Shown one piece after another: positions 48,363-61,390 of a stretch of DNA of 64,000 bases. The notes beneath the pieces are model-generated. The model made no database searches, had not been told where the DNA came from, and was given only the letters and a program-made list of their open reading frames with translations. Position numbers and translations under genes: made by a program. Within the stretch, counting starts at the first letter, position 1, and the number at the start of each line of letters is the position of its first letter. The DNA is from Ciona savignyi (lineage: Eukaryota; Chordata; Ascidiacea; Phlebobranchia; Cionidae). The stretch is taken from NCBI GenBank assembly GCA_000149265.1, contig CH003067.1, forward strand, positions 300,563-364,562, given 5' to 3'.

Positions 48363-48790
48363 TACTCTTGTGTTCTAACCGCGACTTCCATACGAACAGG
48401 TAGCCTAAACTCGTTTGTGGTCACTAGGTCTAAGAGCTGTATATATATGCCAACTATGACCTCAGCTGTGCTAAAAATCCCATAGGTGTTGTTTAATTAA
48501 TCAAGGTGAATCAAAATACCATAAGATTTCTTCTATTAGGTTGTTCTGAAGTAAAGAAAATAACCAGCTTTGTACAGCTGTTCAACCTTGTAGACGCAAG
48601 CTTCTACAGTTACGCATGGTGATTATTACCTGTCAACTTGATTAATTAAACAACACCTTTGGGATTTTTAGCACACCTGAGGTCATAGTTGGCATATATA
48701 TACAGCTCTTGGACCTTGTGACCACAGACGGGAGTTTACCTGTTCGTATAGAAGTGGCAGTTATAACACAGAAGTAATCGGCAAGAGTAC
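48363..48790. repeat. Long hairpin, about 150-bp arms with 131-bp spacer
   Basis: The left arm 48363-48505 and right arm 48637-48790 are imperfect inverted copies, including AGGTGTTGTTTAATTAATCA / its complement at the inner edge and ACTTCCATACGAACAGGTA / TACCTGTTCGTATAGAAGT further out. Each arm holds a TATA box and the putative 5' non-coding exon of one carrier gene. Confidence 0.92.
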
Positions 48791-49077
48791 ACGAGAAAAT
48801 GTTTTTATTTCTTGAAAATGCAGCTTTTGTTTGGATTTGACTAGAGAGATGTTTTGTTAATTGTTTCTATTGAATTAAAGTTTATTGACCATTAGAATAT
48901 TTTGAGGCAATGCAGATTTTTTGAAAAATTACCGTTTTGTGACATAATATAATTGCAATAATAATATTTTTTATGTTTTTTCTTATAGAATAATATAATT
49001 ATATTGGTAGGGGGGATATTTCAGTCTAACAATTCCTAACTAAAAAAACTTCTTATTTTTCTAGATAAAAAAGGAAA

Positions 49078-49977
49078 ATGCCTTTCAGTTTTACTAATTT
49101 CGCTCAAGATCTTGCAGTTGGTGGCACAGCAGCCGCCATTTCCAAAACCTTGGTTGCTCCAATCGAGCGAGTGAAACTTCTGCTTCAAGTTCAAGCTGTT
49201 TCAAAGCAAATAGCAGAGGCCGACCAGTACAAGGGAATCATTGACTGTTTCAAGCGAATTCCAGCTGAGCAGGGTATTGCAGCGTTCTGGCGTGGAAACT
49301 TGGCAAATGTAATTCGTTATTTCCCGACCCAAGCCCTTAATTTCGCTTTCAAAGATACATACAAGCAAATTTTCCTTTCTGGTGTTGACAGAAAGACCCA
49401 GTTCGGTCGATACTTCTTGGGTAACCTCGCTTCAGGTGGTGCCGCCGGTGCGACAGGTCTCTGCTTTGTCTACCCCCTCGATTTCGCCAGAACCCGACTT
49501 GGGGCTGATGTTGGCAGCGGAAAGGCCCGAGAGTTTACTGGATTGGGCAATTGCTTGGTTACTATTGCAAAACGTGATGGTGTCCGGGGACTCTACCAAG
49601 GGTTTTTCGTCTCTATTCAAGGAATCATCGTTTACAGAGCCGCGTACTTCGGCACATACGACACCGTCAAGGGAATGTTGCCCGATCCAAAGAACACACC
49701 TATCGTAGTAAGTTGGATGATCGCCCAAGTCGTAACTACTGGATCTGGCATTCTTTCCTATCCTTTCGATACCGTGCGACGTCGACTGATGATGCAATCA
49801 GGCCGATCCAAGGATGACTTGCCTTACAAGGGCACAGTAGATTGTTGGAAGAAAATATATGCCCAAGAAGGAGGCAAAGCTTTCTTCAAAGGTGCTTTCT
49901 CCAATATTCTCCGAGGCACTGGTGGCGCCCTTGTGCTTGTCCTCTACGACGAATTGAAATCGCTTTTCTTCGGTTAG
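49078..49977 (+). CDS. SLC25A4/5/6: Mitochondrial ADP/ATP carrier, copy 2, 299 aa
   Basis: Same protein as copy 1 except Phe5 and Asp48. Six TM helices in three repeats, with [14 protein letters not shown] and PFDTVRRR signatures. It starts [20 protein letters not shown] and ends ELKSLFFG, full length for the family. The coding region has no introns. A 5'-UTR intron is likely at 48774-49064, with TCTTATTTTTCTAG just before the ATG. AATAAA at 50025-50030 lies 48 bp after the stop. Both copies look functional. The near identity of the coding parts, against the more diverged UTR introns, suggests either strong constraint or gene conversion between the arms. Confidence 0.96.
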   Translation: MPFSFTNFAQDLAVGGTAAAISKTLVAPIERVKLLLQVQAVSKQIAEADQYKGIIDCFKRIPAEQGIAAFWRGNLANVIRYFPTQALNFAFKDTYKQIFLSGVDRKTQFGRYFLGNLASGGAAGATGLCFVYPLDFARTRLGADVGSGKAREFTGLGNCLVTIAKRDGVRGLYQGFFVSIQGIIVYRAAYFGTYDTVKGMLPDPKNTPIVVSWMIAQVVTTGSGILSYPFDTVRRRLMMQSGRSKDDLPYKGTVDCWKKIYAQEGGKAFFKGAFSNILRGTGGALVLVLYDELKSLFFG

Positions 49978-50900
49978 AATATTATCCACCGTCTTTCATA
50001 TTTCGAAAATATTTATCTTATGCAAATAAAAAGTTAAACGATTGTGTATTGGATATTATTTCTGTTTTTCTTTCAACTCAGAAATTGGCAACCGAAATAT
50101 GCGTAAAGAGTTGCAATAAAACTGGACTTACCAAAGTTACAAATTGACTGCCTATTTGGAACGACTGAGATTATAATTCGATTATTTATAAAACGGCACA
50201 GCAGTTGGGTTCTTTCACGTTGACAAAATATTACTATATAGCATGTTTTACCAAGGTACTACAAAACCTGTTTATTCATGAACTATATTTTGTGGTAAAA
50301 GTCCCAAGACAATTATAACCCAAAAACACAAGAATGAAAAAGGACGTCGTGGTTCATGATACTGATGTTTTGTTGGCCAATAATAATGGCGGCTGGTGTG
50401 GACTATTCTTCCAAAACTTCGCATAGATATCTGAATGGCCTAATAATTTATATCATATAGGAACTTCTGCTATTTTTATTGGCGTAATAAACAAATTTGT
50501 TTATATTTAACTATACGAACACCAAGTTAAACGAATTCGACATACAGCACCAATTTTAAACAAAACACAAATATACATAAAATGCTCATATAAGATAAAA
50601 AAAAACTTGTAGGTACAAAAACTGGAGTTTCTGCATTTAAGGAACTTGTGTTCAAGTTATTTCGGATAGAAACAGCTGTAAAAATTTGCAAGTAAAGGTT
50701 TTACGACTGCGTTCCAATAATACAGGCGAGGTGGCAGACCTCCCAGGTTTAACACAGGCAAGTGTTAGAATATTGCGTGTTCGCAGTCGATTTGAGTACA
50801 TTATTTTATAACTGACTATATTTTGCTTTAGAAATTTTAAAAACAACTTCCGAACGAATTCATGTTTTGAACTATAATATTGGTGGGTATGATAAAAATG
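49978..50900. other. 3' region of carrier copy 2 and convergent end of CCDC13
   Basis: Contains the carrier poly(A) signal (50025-50030), the decayed exon copy at 50090-50176 and AT-rich sequence up to the CCDC13 stop codon at 50903-50901. No other gene was seen. Confidence 0.6.
50090..50176 (+). pseudogene. Decayed copy of the Cys-rich secreted-protein exon
   Basis: Reading from 50096 it matches residues MRKEF, NWAYRNYKLTAYLERLRL of the intact exon at 46391-46704, but has in-frame stops where the intact copy has His/Gln and the WEC tryptophan. The signal-peptide half and the C-terminal half are missing. It lies 122 bp after the carrier stop, against 347 bp on the left side. Confidence 0.8.
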
Positions 50901-53900
50901 TCATTTGGGGGAAGTGAAATTTCGAAGTGCGTCCATGAAAACATGTTTTGTTTGTTTAAGAAGTTCCTGATACATCGTGACGTCATCCTGCTTGTGACGT
51001 AACGTGCTTTGCAGGGTTTCTTTGAGCGCGTGGTTTTCGTCTTGCTGTAGTGGGGATGATAGGAGAATTAGACTTCTATTCTTCTTTATTGTAACGAAGG
51101 AGCAAAAAAATAAACTAAACTAAACTCCTTGGAAATTGTTGGAAGGAAACATAGATATCCATCTACCCCGGGCTGTGTGACTCAAGTGTATAGAGCGTTG
51201 GATCTTTAGTCAGAAGGTTAATAGATCGCAATCAGCCATACGGGTGCTTGATCAGGGCACATTCCAGACGTATTTTAAACCCAACGGGCCAATTGATTGA
51301 ACACCCAGCGGATTAATGGGTTCTACCAAATTGAAGGAATGTCTAATTTATACAACACAGTGCAATAGCTCCGGTAACCCGACGGTTGGCGCGAGGTGAT
51401 CTGACGATTGCCCGTGTGTAAACCCCCCTTGGGATAAACATTAATATCTTATCCTATCCTAACAAAAACACTATCTGTTAAATTTAAATTATTCGAAATT
51501 AGTCCAATCTTGTTATAACTTTAATTGTTATGTTTTCTATTTCAATCGACCAAAGAATAAAAAAGCGCAGACAATTTTTAGTTAGAACTGGTAATTTAAA
51601 ACTATTATAAAAAAAAATTGGTGTTTCACCTGTATTAGAAGCTGAGATTTTAGGTCTTCAATTGAGCTCGATTCCGACCTGTGAGATTGCTGGGAGTCTG
51701 GAAATACATTGGAATATTCAACTGCATGTGTGGAGTGGGGTGAATAATATTGAAGAAATTAAAAACCCAATTAACTAGCTGTTGGACAAACATTATGTGC
51801 ATAAAGTATTTTTGTATTCTCGTACCTGGTTTTCCTTCCAACTTCTGCTCAAGGAACTGGATTTTCCTCTTATCATCATGATTAGATGTGATAAGCGTCT
51901 CACATTTTTCTACAGCGCCATTCAATCTGTAGAGTAAATTAAATATAGAATAGAATATCAATGTTTTATTCGTATGATTGGCAAAACGCAAGGAGGGTTT
52001 CACACTGGCAATCATCCGATTACTTCATGCTCAGCAACGGGTTACCGAAGCTACTGCATCGCGTTGTATATTATTAAAACGTTCTTTCCATTTTAGTACA
52101 GCCTATTTATCCACTGGGTTTAGGCGATGTCTTATAAATACCTTGCCCAATTGTACAACCGACTAGTAAACGACCATGGGCATATGCCCATTCTGAAAGG
52201 GGACACAATACCCACAGAGCTATTCAGTAAAATGATTATCAATATATTGGAACCAATAGGTAAAGACCCTGCTAATTCAGACGCCTCAAAAGCATGTCAC
52301 AGTTTTGCAATTTACCTTTATTATCTAATGTATCCTATCAGTGGAACTTAACAGATTGCAATGCAAAACGCCTTTTATTAACCTCACCTGGTATTTAGAA
52401 TGCCAACTATTTCAGATAGCCTTATTCTTTCTATTTCTGATGCTTCATACATTGATTTGTACTCAATGCATTTTGCTCTTAATCTTGATAATTCTTCTAA
52501 TCTGCGAGATTTCAAGAACAGAGGATTTACATCAAACAACCCAAAATAATAACAAGAGAGTGTTTATAATAAATAGATGTTTACATTTTAAAGTCGACTA
52601 TAAAAATGCCAGCTGGCATAGGTTTAGATATTTTTTAGGAAAAGGCTTTATCCTTAAGGAAAAATATGGACACTTAACAAAATGTTGTGTTTCACCGATA
52701 GGTATACAAACCTATGCATTGGGTTTTTATTTCATATTACATTAATTTTGATCCATTTATTTTGCTTTAATTTTAAATATGCTATATTTGTTATATGAGC
52801 TAGTTTATAACATAATAAATAAATTAAGGCTTTTCAAAAATACAAAAGAAACAACACACAATTTACATCTTATTTTCGCATATATACTTCATTATTATTG
52901 TGTCATGTCACACTTTAACATTATTGGGTCAAATAGGTACTTACTCATTAAGTGACACCACTTGAGCTTGAGATTTGCTTTCCTGATAAAACAAAATAAT
53001 AAATACTGTCAACACCACCTAGATAGGTAAGCGACTGGAATAGATACCTCATTAAGGAATGAATAATCGTGATACTTTTATGATGAAGATAAACATAATT
53101 AATATCATTAATCCACAGAAAATTATGTGATCATGGAAATTCTTTATTAGCTGCTGTCTTGTACAATAAAAGTAATGTGATAGTCGCAAGGAAAATCCTG
53201 CCCTGGGTGGGATTGGAATCCACGACCTCTGTAAGATGCAGCTTTCAACCCCGCCAACATGCCTTAAAATCATTAGCATTCATTCTTGTATGCTCCGTTC
53301 AGCCGAAAAATTGCAGGTGCGAAACTAATAGCTAGTCGGTTGTCTCCTTGGGCAAGGCACTTAATAGACATTGCCTGATTTGCCTGATTATACTAAATTC
53401 AAGTATTGTCTTAATTATACAATACACTGCAATAGCTCCAGTAACCCGGCAGTGGGCGCAACCGCAAGGTGATCTGACGATGCCTGTGTGTTAACCCACT
53501 TGGTTTTCCCATTCACGGGATAAACATGAATATCCTATCCTATCCATTCAATCCAGTAATTATTGTTACCAGGTACAAAGTGAGCTTTCTTACCTGAACA
53601 AATGTAGTTGCTGGAGGTGTAAACACAGACAAGGGCTTGTGAGATGCGGTCTCATCCAAGCTGTCATTCGATTCGCATCTTAACTGCGGAATACAATATA
53701 ACTTATTGCAGCTGACATTATATACATCTTTACTTGTTTGCCTGGTTAAAGAAACCATATTTTGCCACATCCTTTAAAATGGTGGAGATAGGATACATAT
53801 GTTTGTCATTTAAAATTGAAAGAATGAAGAATATCGGGTGTAACCAGCAGTTAGATCTACTGTGGTTTGATTGGTAATCATGTCCTGCCAATTGGCTAAT

Positions 53901-56900
53901 CCGTATCACGGTAGATCTTTAGCAAAAAGCTGGGTCTTAAGGTACTAGAACAAAAACTGTAGCGATATTTCTATTGTATTTAACACACTAAAATACCTCA
54001 AATAACCTAGTTGTAAATAAGGTAACCTAACAATTGATTGTTAAAATACCTCAGGATTTTTAGATTCCTGAGATGATGATTATCGTATATTATAACAATG
54101 TTAAAAAACGCAAACAGCACATCTTTTACATGCTTACGTAGGGATAAAAACACAAAATCGACTGCTCAGGAAGAGAAATCTGTTGGGTTCATACCATAGA
54201 AGGACAAACTATACTATTGTTTTCCACAATTTCAATTAAGACGTTCTACCTGTTCTTCAAGTTCGTTCACTCGGATCTCACTTTGAGCAAGCAAGCTCTT
54301 TAACTTAGCAATTTCGGTCGCCTCTTGCTGCTTGCGACTGTGCAATTCTCTTGTTACCTGAAAGAAGTTTGTTAATTGCTTCATTTGAATTGTTTTTAAA
54401 TGTTTGTCTAAGTAAAACTAAAAAAGGAAAAAAAAAAGATCAAGAAAATCGATTTTAAACATATTTTGATTGCCACACTAAGTACGAATTGTGTACCAGA
54501 AATCCAAATAGGATAAAATCTGCATTTTGTAAATAGTTGTTAATACTACTGGATTGAGGTAAAAGCCTATGTGTACTAGCAACACTATCATGTAGCTTAG
54601 AAATTATTATATCAACAGCATATTGAACCATTTTACACGTTTAAAGCCACCTACTTTCTTTCGGTGNNNNNNNNNNNNNNNNNNNNNNNNNNNNNNNNNN
54701 NNNNNNNNNNNNNNNNNNNNNNNNNNNNNNNNNNNNNNNNNNNNNNNNNNNNNNNNNNNNNNNNNNNNNNNNNNNNNNNNNNNNNNNNNNNNNNNNNNNN
54801 NNNNNNNNNNNNNNNNNNNNNNNNNNNNNNNNNNNNNNNNNNNNNNNNNNNNNNNNNNNNNNNNNNNNNNNNNNNNNNNNNNNNNNNNNNNNNNNNNNNN
54901 NNNNNNNNNNNNNNNNNNNNNNNNNNNNNNNNNNNNNNNNNNNNNNNNNNNNNNNNNNNNNNNNNNNNNNNNNNNNNNNNNNNNNNNNNNNNNNNNNNNN
55001 NNNNNNNNNNNNNNNNNNNNNNNNNNNNNNNNNNNNNNNNNNNNNNNNNNNNNNNNNNNNNNNNNNNNNNNNNNNNNNNNNNNNNNNNNNNNNNNNNNNN
55101 NNNNNNNNNNNNNNNNNNNNNNNNNNNNNNNNNNNNNNNNNNNNNNNNNNNNNNNNNNNNNNNNNNNNNNNNNNNNNNNNNNNNNNNNNNNNNNNNNNNN
55201 NNNNNNNNNNNNNNNNNNNNNNNNNNNNNNNNNNNNNNNNNNNNNNNNNNNNNNNNNNNNNNAGCTCGTTATCGTGTGCCCCCTTGTCCGACAACATGCT
55301 GATCTGTGAGAAGGTGTAAATTGTTGTTGTGATTTAAGGAAGTGTGGAATTAAGTTTTATGTTTGTCCGACAGTTAGTTTAGTGGTTTATAGCGTAGATT
55401 AGTTTAGTTTAGTAGTATATAGCGTCACCTTTTAACCAAAAGGTTGCAGTTTCGAAACTTGACGCTAGAGAGTTGGTTGTGGCCTTGGGCAAGGCACTTT
55501 ACATACATTGCCTGAACCCAGCGGATTAATGGGTTCTACTAAATTGAAGGAAAATGTGAATCATACATAACACACTGCAATAGCTCCGGTAACCCGGCGG
55601 TGGGCGCGAGGTGAACTGACAATTGCCCGTGTGTTAACCCCCTTGGTTTTTCCACTAAAGGAGAAAAAAACATAAATATCCTATCTTATGTCATGTTGAG
55701 ATGTTTTAGAATGGTACCGATACTGTTTAAATGTGTGGAAACTCAAGTTCATAATGGGATATATTTCTAATTACAAGTTAGAAATTTTGGGGTACTCATT
55801 GCAACTATTTGGTTACCGTAAAATTCGGCATTTGTCAAATGTAGCAACCAAATTAATTATTATAACAGCCATTGATCACGATTTTCTAATCAAATCCATC
55901 AAACAGCTGGAATATTCAAGATAAAAAAGCATGAAGATTTTAAAGAGATTTTTTTTCTCTGTGGTAGGCATTAAACCAAACCAAGAAAAATCTAAAATTT
56001 TCCCAGTGTGGAGAGAGATTTATACAGAGGGTGTTTGTTTAACACAAGAGTTAATTGACGAAAAGAAAAAAACAAGAGAAACATAAATATAATCATATTA
56101 AATCTAGTATATTAACTTTTTTAAAAGCAACTAACAGAATCTAGCAGACACATATAAAAGCGATTATACTAGGTTGAAAAAGTAATGGAATTTTGGCATT
56201 CCGTTAAAGTCCTGTTTAATTCACCTGTGATTTATGGCTCTTAACTTCCGTCATTAAAACCTTGTTTCGTGCTTTAGTTGCATCAAACTTTCTTTGGAGC
56301 TCAGAATAATTCTCCTGCAGATTCTGCAGGTCATCTTTCAGTGTCTGAAACACAAAATATTGATGTGAGTTTGAGATTATTGAATAGATATGTATTCTGG
56401 TTAGGTGGTGTTCACTATTACACATGGCTAAACACACAAAGCATTCACCAATTGGGTCACGATATACATGCTTTAGATATTAGGATAGGATATTTATGTT
56501 TATCCCCGTGAAAATCAAGGGGTTTATGATATGGGAAATCGTCAGATTACATAGCGCCCACCATCGGGTTGCCAGAGCGATTGCATTATGTTGTATAATT
56601 AAGACACTCCTTCAATTTGGTAGAACCCATTAATTCACTGGGTTTAGGCAATGTCCATCAAGTGCCTTGTCCAAGGACACAACCGACTAGCTTGTTTGGA
56701 ATCTGCAAACCTTGGGCTGAAATGCGAAGCACAAACCCACCAAGCTATTCAGTCGGACAATGAATTGTTGTTTTGTAAGAGTCTGCATGCCAAAGCTATA
56801 ATAATAATAGAATGAATTCACTTTACAAAACCCATTAGGTTGCATACTCTTTTCTGAGAATAAACAAGAAGTTATGGGTTTTGATGTTGCAACCTTACAG

Positions 56901-59900
56901 AGTACGATATGAAATGCTTTTAAATCATCAGAGCAGATTCATTAGTTTCGTAATTCGTAATTGGTAAACTATATTGCATTTTCTTACGTCATTCTGTTCT
57001 TTTCTCATTTTTTCCATATTTTTGATTCGAGTCAAGTTTTTGTCAGACTTTGGACTCGAAGTGACATCTTGTTTTAAACGTTGCTCTAAGTCTCTAAATA
57101 TAGAATACATTTAGAGAATTAAAAATTTAGCAATATTTCAAAGGGAGGTGTCTTCTAATTTAACCCAACAAACAAACTCACTAATGTCAGTAAAAACTCT
57201 GTAGTAAGTGTATAATTTTTGTACAGCTAATTTAGAAGTTTGTGAAGACATATTATGTATATATTTTTACTGTTGTCTTAAAGTCACTAATTTTTTAACA
57301 ACAAAAATGTAAATTTAGAGTGTCATACATTTCAGTCAGACCAACTATTTCAACCACATATATTTAGTAGTTAAATCAAAGCAAACTTTATTACAATACT
57401 GTATTTGTTTTTTAGTAAACAAAACTGTTTTTCTTTTTCAAAATATAAACTTTTGAGTCAGATCAATAAGAACCAAATGATTCAACAAACCTGACTTTTC
57501 CCTGCAAAGATATCACTTGCTGAGCCCTCCCCCTGTAGCCCTGCCCCCCACTGCTCAATAACTGTTGAATGTTTACCTTCTCATCTCCAATTTCTTGGCT
57601 TAATACCTGCAAAAAAAATTGTTTAACAAGAAACATTATAGATATCTAATTACATGATCCTCCACATTTTCATCAAAGTTGTATTGTTAATATTCTTGAT
57701 ATAAGTTTACCGGAAATGTTAGTTTGATCAGAGTATATAGACATCTATTTTATTTCCTTTATTGTTATTTCAAAATTTTAGAATGTATTGTAAGTATTTC
57801 TGATATTAATTTTTATTTGTTTTAATGGTGATATCTTCTGTTACCTAATTTATACCATGTAAATTTATAGTGATGCGTTTTAGGTACTGTCAGTTTTTTA
57901 CCTGTAACTTTTATAATTAATTATCAGTCTGATCAAAATATCCACTTCGGTATTTCAATGTACGCCATAATATTTTTTGTTTAAATAGTTATGGCATAAA
58001 TTTAGTCGAAACAAAAGAATGTAAACTAAGGTAGTTCTTGTTTTGAAAAGTCTTCTAACAAGGTGTCTATTATTTTTGTTAAATATAGGGTAAATTTGTT
58101 TAAAACTAAACTAACTTGATATTTAAAATATATGACACCATGTACCGTACTGTAATATTGCCACCAAACTAAATTGCTGGCAATTAAGGTTTTTTAAGTA
58201 TCTACCCTAAGTAATTTTAGAAAAAGTGTACATGTATTATAAATGTCCCTTTAAACTTTAGTATTCAAATGAGTACTGTATCAATTATATCACACAATAA
58301 TTATGGTAATTTCAATACATCTTGTAAAAATTTAGGTATTTAGTTTTTATGCTATAAAAAAAGGGCAAAATTCCAACAAGAAAGATTAAACATTCTGGAA
58401 AAATACAAACTGATACATAGTAAAATGATGCTCTGTATCAGCAGAGAATGCCAGGACATTTCTTTAGTAACCTATCCAGTAAATTAAATTAAACTTTAAT
58501 AACAAACAGTGGGGTTATAATAAAAACAGTGTATAAAGGCAGAGTGTGTTGTACAGTTGGTTATATGATACTCAAAAACAACTAATGTAAAGAGCCAAAA
58601 TGCCACATTTAAATAAACCTTATATTGAGGTTAATATACACAGTACTTAGCTTATTGCTGGGGAAAATTGTAGAGTGTCAACATTGATAATAGGAATTAC
58701 AAGGCATGGCCATTGACCTTTCTGAGCTATTGCAGTATATACTGTTTAATATTACTTTATTTGATTTATTATAATTTTAAATTACATATTTGATTTCAAT
58801 AGATTGAGCCTATTTATTTTCGAACATTAACAGAACCTTTTGGGCAACTTTGAGTTCTTGCTTGAGCGCTTGGACCTGGTTCCTGTATTCTGATGCTTTT
58901 AAATTTACACTTGTCAACTGATTCTCCAGTTCAGGCAAGGTCAACCCATCAGCAGTCACTGGGAATAAACAGGAATTTTGGAAGTTGTAATGATTGTTTT
59001 TTTTTCTTTACCAGTACCGGTACTGGTAAGTTCAACACTTTAAACCAAAAAAATTTAATATTATTTGGCCATGGAATGTTAGAATAGGATAGGATAGGAT
59101 ATTCATGTTTATCCCCGTGAATGGAAAAACCAAGGGGTTTAGTACATGGGCAATCGTCAGATCACCTCTCGCCCAACGCCGGGTTACCGGAGCTATTGCA
59201 GTTTGTTGTGTTATTAAAACATTTCTTCAATTTGGTTAAAACCCATTAATCTGCTGGGTTCAGGTAATGTCCGTTAGGTGCCTTGCCCAAGGACACAACA
59301 GACTAACAAGAGACCAGTTTCGTACCTGCAATCTTTTGGCTGAAAGGGCGGACTAAACCACCAGATTAATTGGTCGGACATGTTGAGGTTAAAATGTGGA
59401 TTACGTCACATCAAAGTTTTAAAATTTAATGCCCGCCTAAACCATTGTTCAGCACATAGTGCAAAAGTACCCGGATGCAGCGATATATATTTGACATAAA
59501 GACGTAAATTTAGAGTAGTATAAAAAAAGGGCACTCGAAAACTCCGGCGACCAGACTGTGGGCATATTTGTGTGGCGTTCCGTATTTTTTAACCCATTGT
59601 TGCCTTTTATGTTTAAACCTTTCTCGCATCTGTTCTATCCCCCGACTTTGTGTCGTGACTTTGTGTTCGACTTTGAGATTATTATTACACAACGAGACCT
59701 GCTCGAGAGTGGTCGCATGTTTTTTGTTCTTGGACTACGATAGCATACGACTGCAGGCCTTGGTGGGCCGCTAGAGTTTACATAGCTAATCCCCACTTGT
59801 GGGATTGCACACACACAACACTTTGTTAAATGCCTATATTGACTGTTGTCATCATTTAACTTTAAATTGACAAAAATATCCTTTACTTTACCTGCATCGA

Positions 59901-61390
59901 TGAAAATAAATTGCAAACATAAACAGACCTACCCATATTAGAAAATGATTGGCGAACATTTATTGACTTTGATGCAATGCTGTCTCCCTTACTGTTTGCT
60001 GGCATTAATGTGGTCTGAATAATAAATAGTTGTTATTTTCTATTCAAGCGAACCATATAAATGCAAACCACATAAACACTAAAGTAAAAACAAAAGAAAA
60101 ACAAAGAGGCAATTACTTTACATGAACACTGTAGCTATCATTTCTTATCCAACCTAACATTTCACCTGGTTTTCCAGCTCATTTACTTTCTGTTGCAGTC
60201 GAAAAGTCTTGGCTCTTTCTGATTCCATCTGTGCAGTGAGTTCCCTGTTTTTCTTGGACAAATCAACAATTTTAGTGGAAGCTGAATCACTTGCTATTCC
60301 TGCACCTGCAAAAATAAAGTGAAATTATTTTTACTGAGATGGGAAGAAATTAAAAACATTAACAATTGCAAAGTAAAATTATAAAATAGCTCTTACCTGT
60401 GAGTAGCCTCTTTTCCTCATCAAGTTTTGCCATCTTTTTGTTTGCTTTTTTCACTTCATATTCTTTCTCAGCAAGAACCTTTCTTAATCTGCCTGTTTCA
60501 TCTTTCAATTCTCTGCGCATAGAATAATTTTTGATCACGCAAACCCAAAGCCAACTATCAAACAAGATCTTGTTAAAATATTGGCATAAAAGTAAACATG
60601 TTATAAAACGCAACAACATCTTGGTGAACATTTAAAGCCAGAGCTTGTCTAGGCCTGTTCTCCAGAGTATATTGGATTTTATTGTTGAAAACATAAATTT
60701 GGACAAAATATTTGGCAGATAGTGGTAACCAGTATATGCAACCTAATTAAGATTCAAGATTTTATTTGGTCAGCATGATAATTTTTATAATAGTAACAAT
60801 AACCATTTTTATATTAAATAAATAAAGAAAAAAAAACACAGTGTCACAATAACATTATAGAAAAGATTACCGAATTTCTTCCCTCATTGATGTGTTTGCA
60901 GCTTCTAATGTCGCGTTGAGTCCAACGGTGGAACTTGTTGTTACATCATTTAAACTCAAGTCGAGTTGGTCAGATACCCCAAAGGTGGATGAAACAGAAT
61001 TAGAGCTGGCCTGAAATATAAAACCAAGTTATTTTGTAGAGTATTTATGTTTTATTGAAACGAACCGGAAAACGAAAGGGGGGTTATTTCATTAGCAATC
61101 ATTAAATAATCAAATAAAAAGTTAGTATAAAAAAATATTAACATAAATAAATGGGGTGTACCGGTAACCCCATGCCATCATGAGTTTGCGAGATTTCTGC
61201 GCTAATTCACGGTATACTTAGCTAGATATTTATGGCAAACTAAACAAACGGTGGATAATTATATATTGGCAAATGCAAAAATACAAACCTTACTATTCAT
61301 AGCCTGCCTTTGCTTTAATCTTTCCATTTTCTTACGTTGTTCTTCTTGCATGCGTGAAAACTGTAACTTAAGGTCATGTTCGTTTTCCAT
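50901..61390 (-). CDS. CCDC13: CCDC13 homologue, coiled-coil centriolar-satellite/cilium protein
   Basis: Exons: 61390-61289, 61010-60871, 60512-60397, 60305-60166, 60014-59933, 58958-58837, 57606-57491, 57093-56988, 56344-56225, 55303 into the gap, then 54357-54250, 53683-53594, 52982-52945, 52501-52388, 51926-51826, 51697-51630 and 51044-50901. All phases agree outside the gap. The protein is almost wholly heptad coiled coil. Landmarks I match to vertebrate CCDC13 are FSRMQEEQRKKMERLKQRQ at the start, ATKIVELSKKNRELT-like STKIVDLSKKNRELTAQ, LLSSGGQGYRGRAQQVISLQ, KFDATKARNKVLMTEVKS, ISMLSDKGAHDNEL and the last block YQELLKQTKHVFMDALRNF. In vertebrates it is at centriolar satellites and is needed for cilium formation and genome stability. 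About 582 codons are visible; the 596-N gap probably removes one or more exons. It is head to head with CEP78. Confidence 0.82.
51165..51470 (+). mobile_element. SINE copy (antisense in CCDC13)
   Basis: tRNA-like head (GGCTGTGTGACTCAAGTGTA), then AATGGGTTCTACCAAATTGA, GTAACCCGACGGTTGGCGCG and the tail ATCTTATCCTATCCTAAC. Lies in the last CCDC13 intron. Confidence 0.85.
51990..52190 (-). mobile_element. SINE copy, diverged
   Basis: Minus-strand copy with CAACGGGTTACCGAAGCTAC, TTATCCACTGGGTTTAGGCG and CCTTGCCCAATTGTACAACC, in a CCDC13 intron. Confidence 0.75.
53285..53547 (+). mobile_element. SINE copy (antisense in CCDC13)
   Basis: Has GCGAAACTAATAGCTAGTCG, CCTTGGGCAAGGCACTTAAT, AGTAACCCGGCAGTGGGCGC and the tail GAATATCCTATCCTATCC. 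Confidence 0.85.
54667..55262. other. Assembly gap, 596 N, within CCDC13
   Basis: The undetermined run cuts into the exon starting at 55303 (ISMLSDKGAHDNEL is visible before it). One or more further coiled-coil exons are probably missing. Confidence 1.
55370..55690 (+). mobile_element. SINE copy, nearly complete (antisense in CCDC13)
   Basis: A tRNA-like head with a small internal duplication (TTAGTTTAGTGGTTTATAGC then TAGTTTAGTAGTATATAGCG), AGTTTCGAAACTTG (B box), the usual core and the tail AAATATCCTATCTTATG. Confidence 0.88.
56480..56765 (-). mobile_element. SINE copy, nearly complete (sense in CCDC13)
   Basis: Begins with the reversed tail AGGATAGGATATTTATGTTT and passes through the core to TATTCAGTCGGACA at the head. 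Confidence 0.88.
59082..59382 (-). mobile_element. SINE copy, nearly complete (sense in CCDC13)
   Basis: Starts with the reversed tail AATAGGATAGGATAGGATAT and ends TTAATTGGTCGGACA. A good reference copy for the family, about 300 bp. Confidence 0.9.

Larger units (their letters stand above)
47843..49077. promoter_or_regulatory. Shared promoter region of the two ADP/ATP carrier genes
   Basis: Two outward-facing TATATATA boxes (48440-48447 for the minus gene, 48695-48702 for the plus gene) sit in the arms of a hairpin. Beyond each lies a similar non-coding exon ending at a donor (48366|GT on minus, 48773|GT on plus) and an intron whose acceptor (47858 and 49064) lies just before the ATG. The plus intron has a good branch point, CCTAAC. 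TATA use and the UTR introns are inferred from sequence. Confidence 0.65.
46510..50176. repeat. Inverted duplication of about 1.7-kb arms around an ADP/ATP carrier pair
   Basis: The left arm (minus) and right arm (plus) match from the Cys-rich exon fragment through the poly(A) signal, the whole carrier gene, the 5'-UTR intron and the 5' non-coding exon/promoter (hairpin 48363-48790). Coding positions mirror about 48460 and the hairpin about 48571. The shift of about 220 bp is accounted for mainly by a MITE (48124-48351) present only in the left arm, so the duplication is older than that MITE. Confidence 0.9.

Noticed and set aside
54623-55309. Open frames of over 200 codons across the gap
   Set aside because: They consist of undetermined bases.
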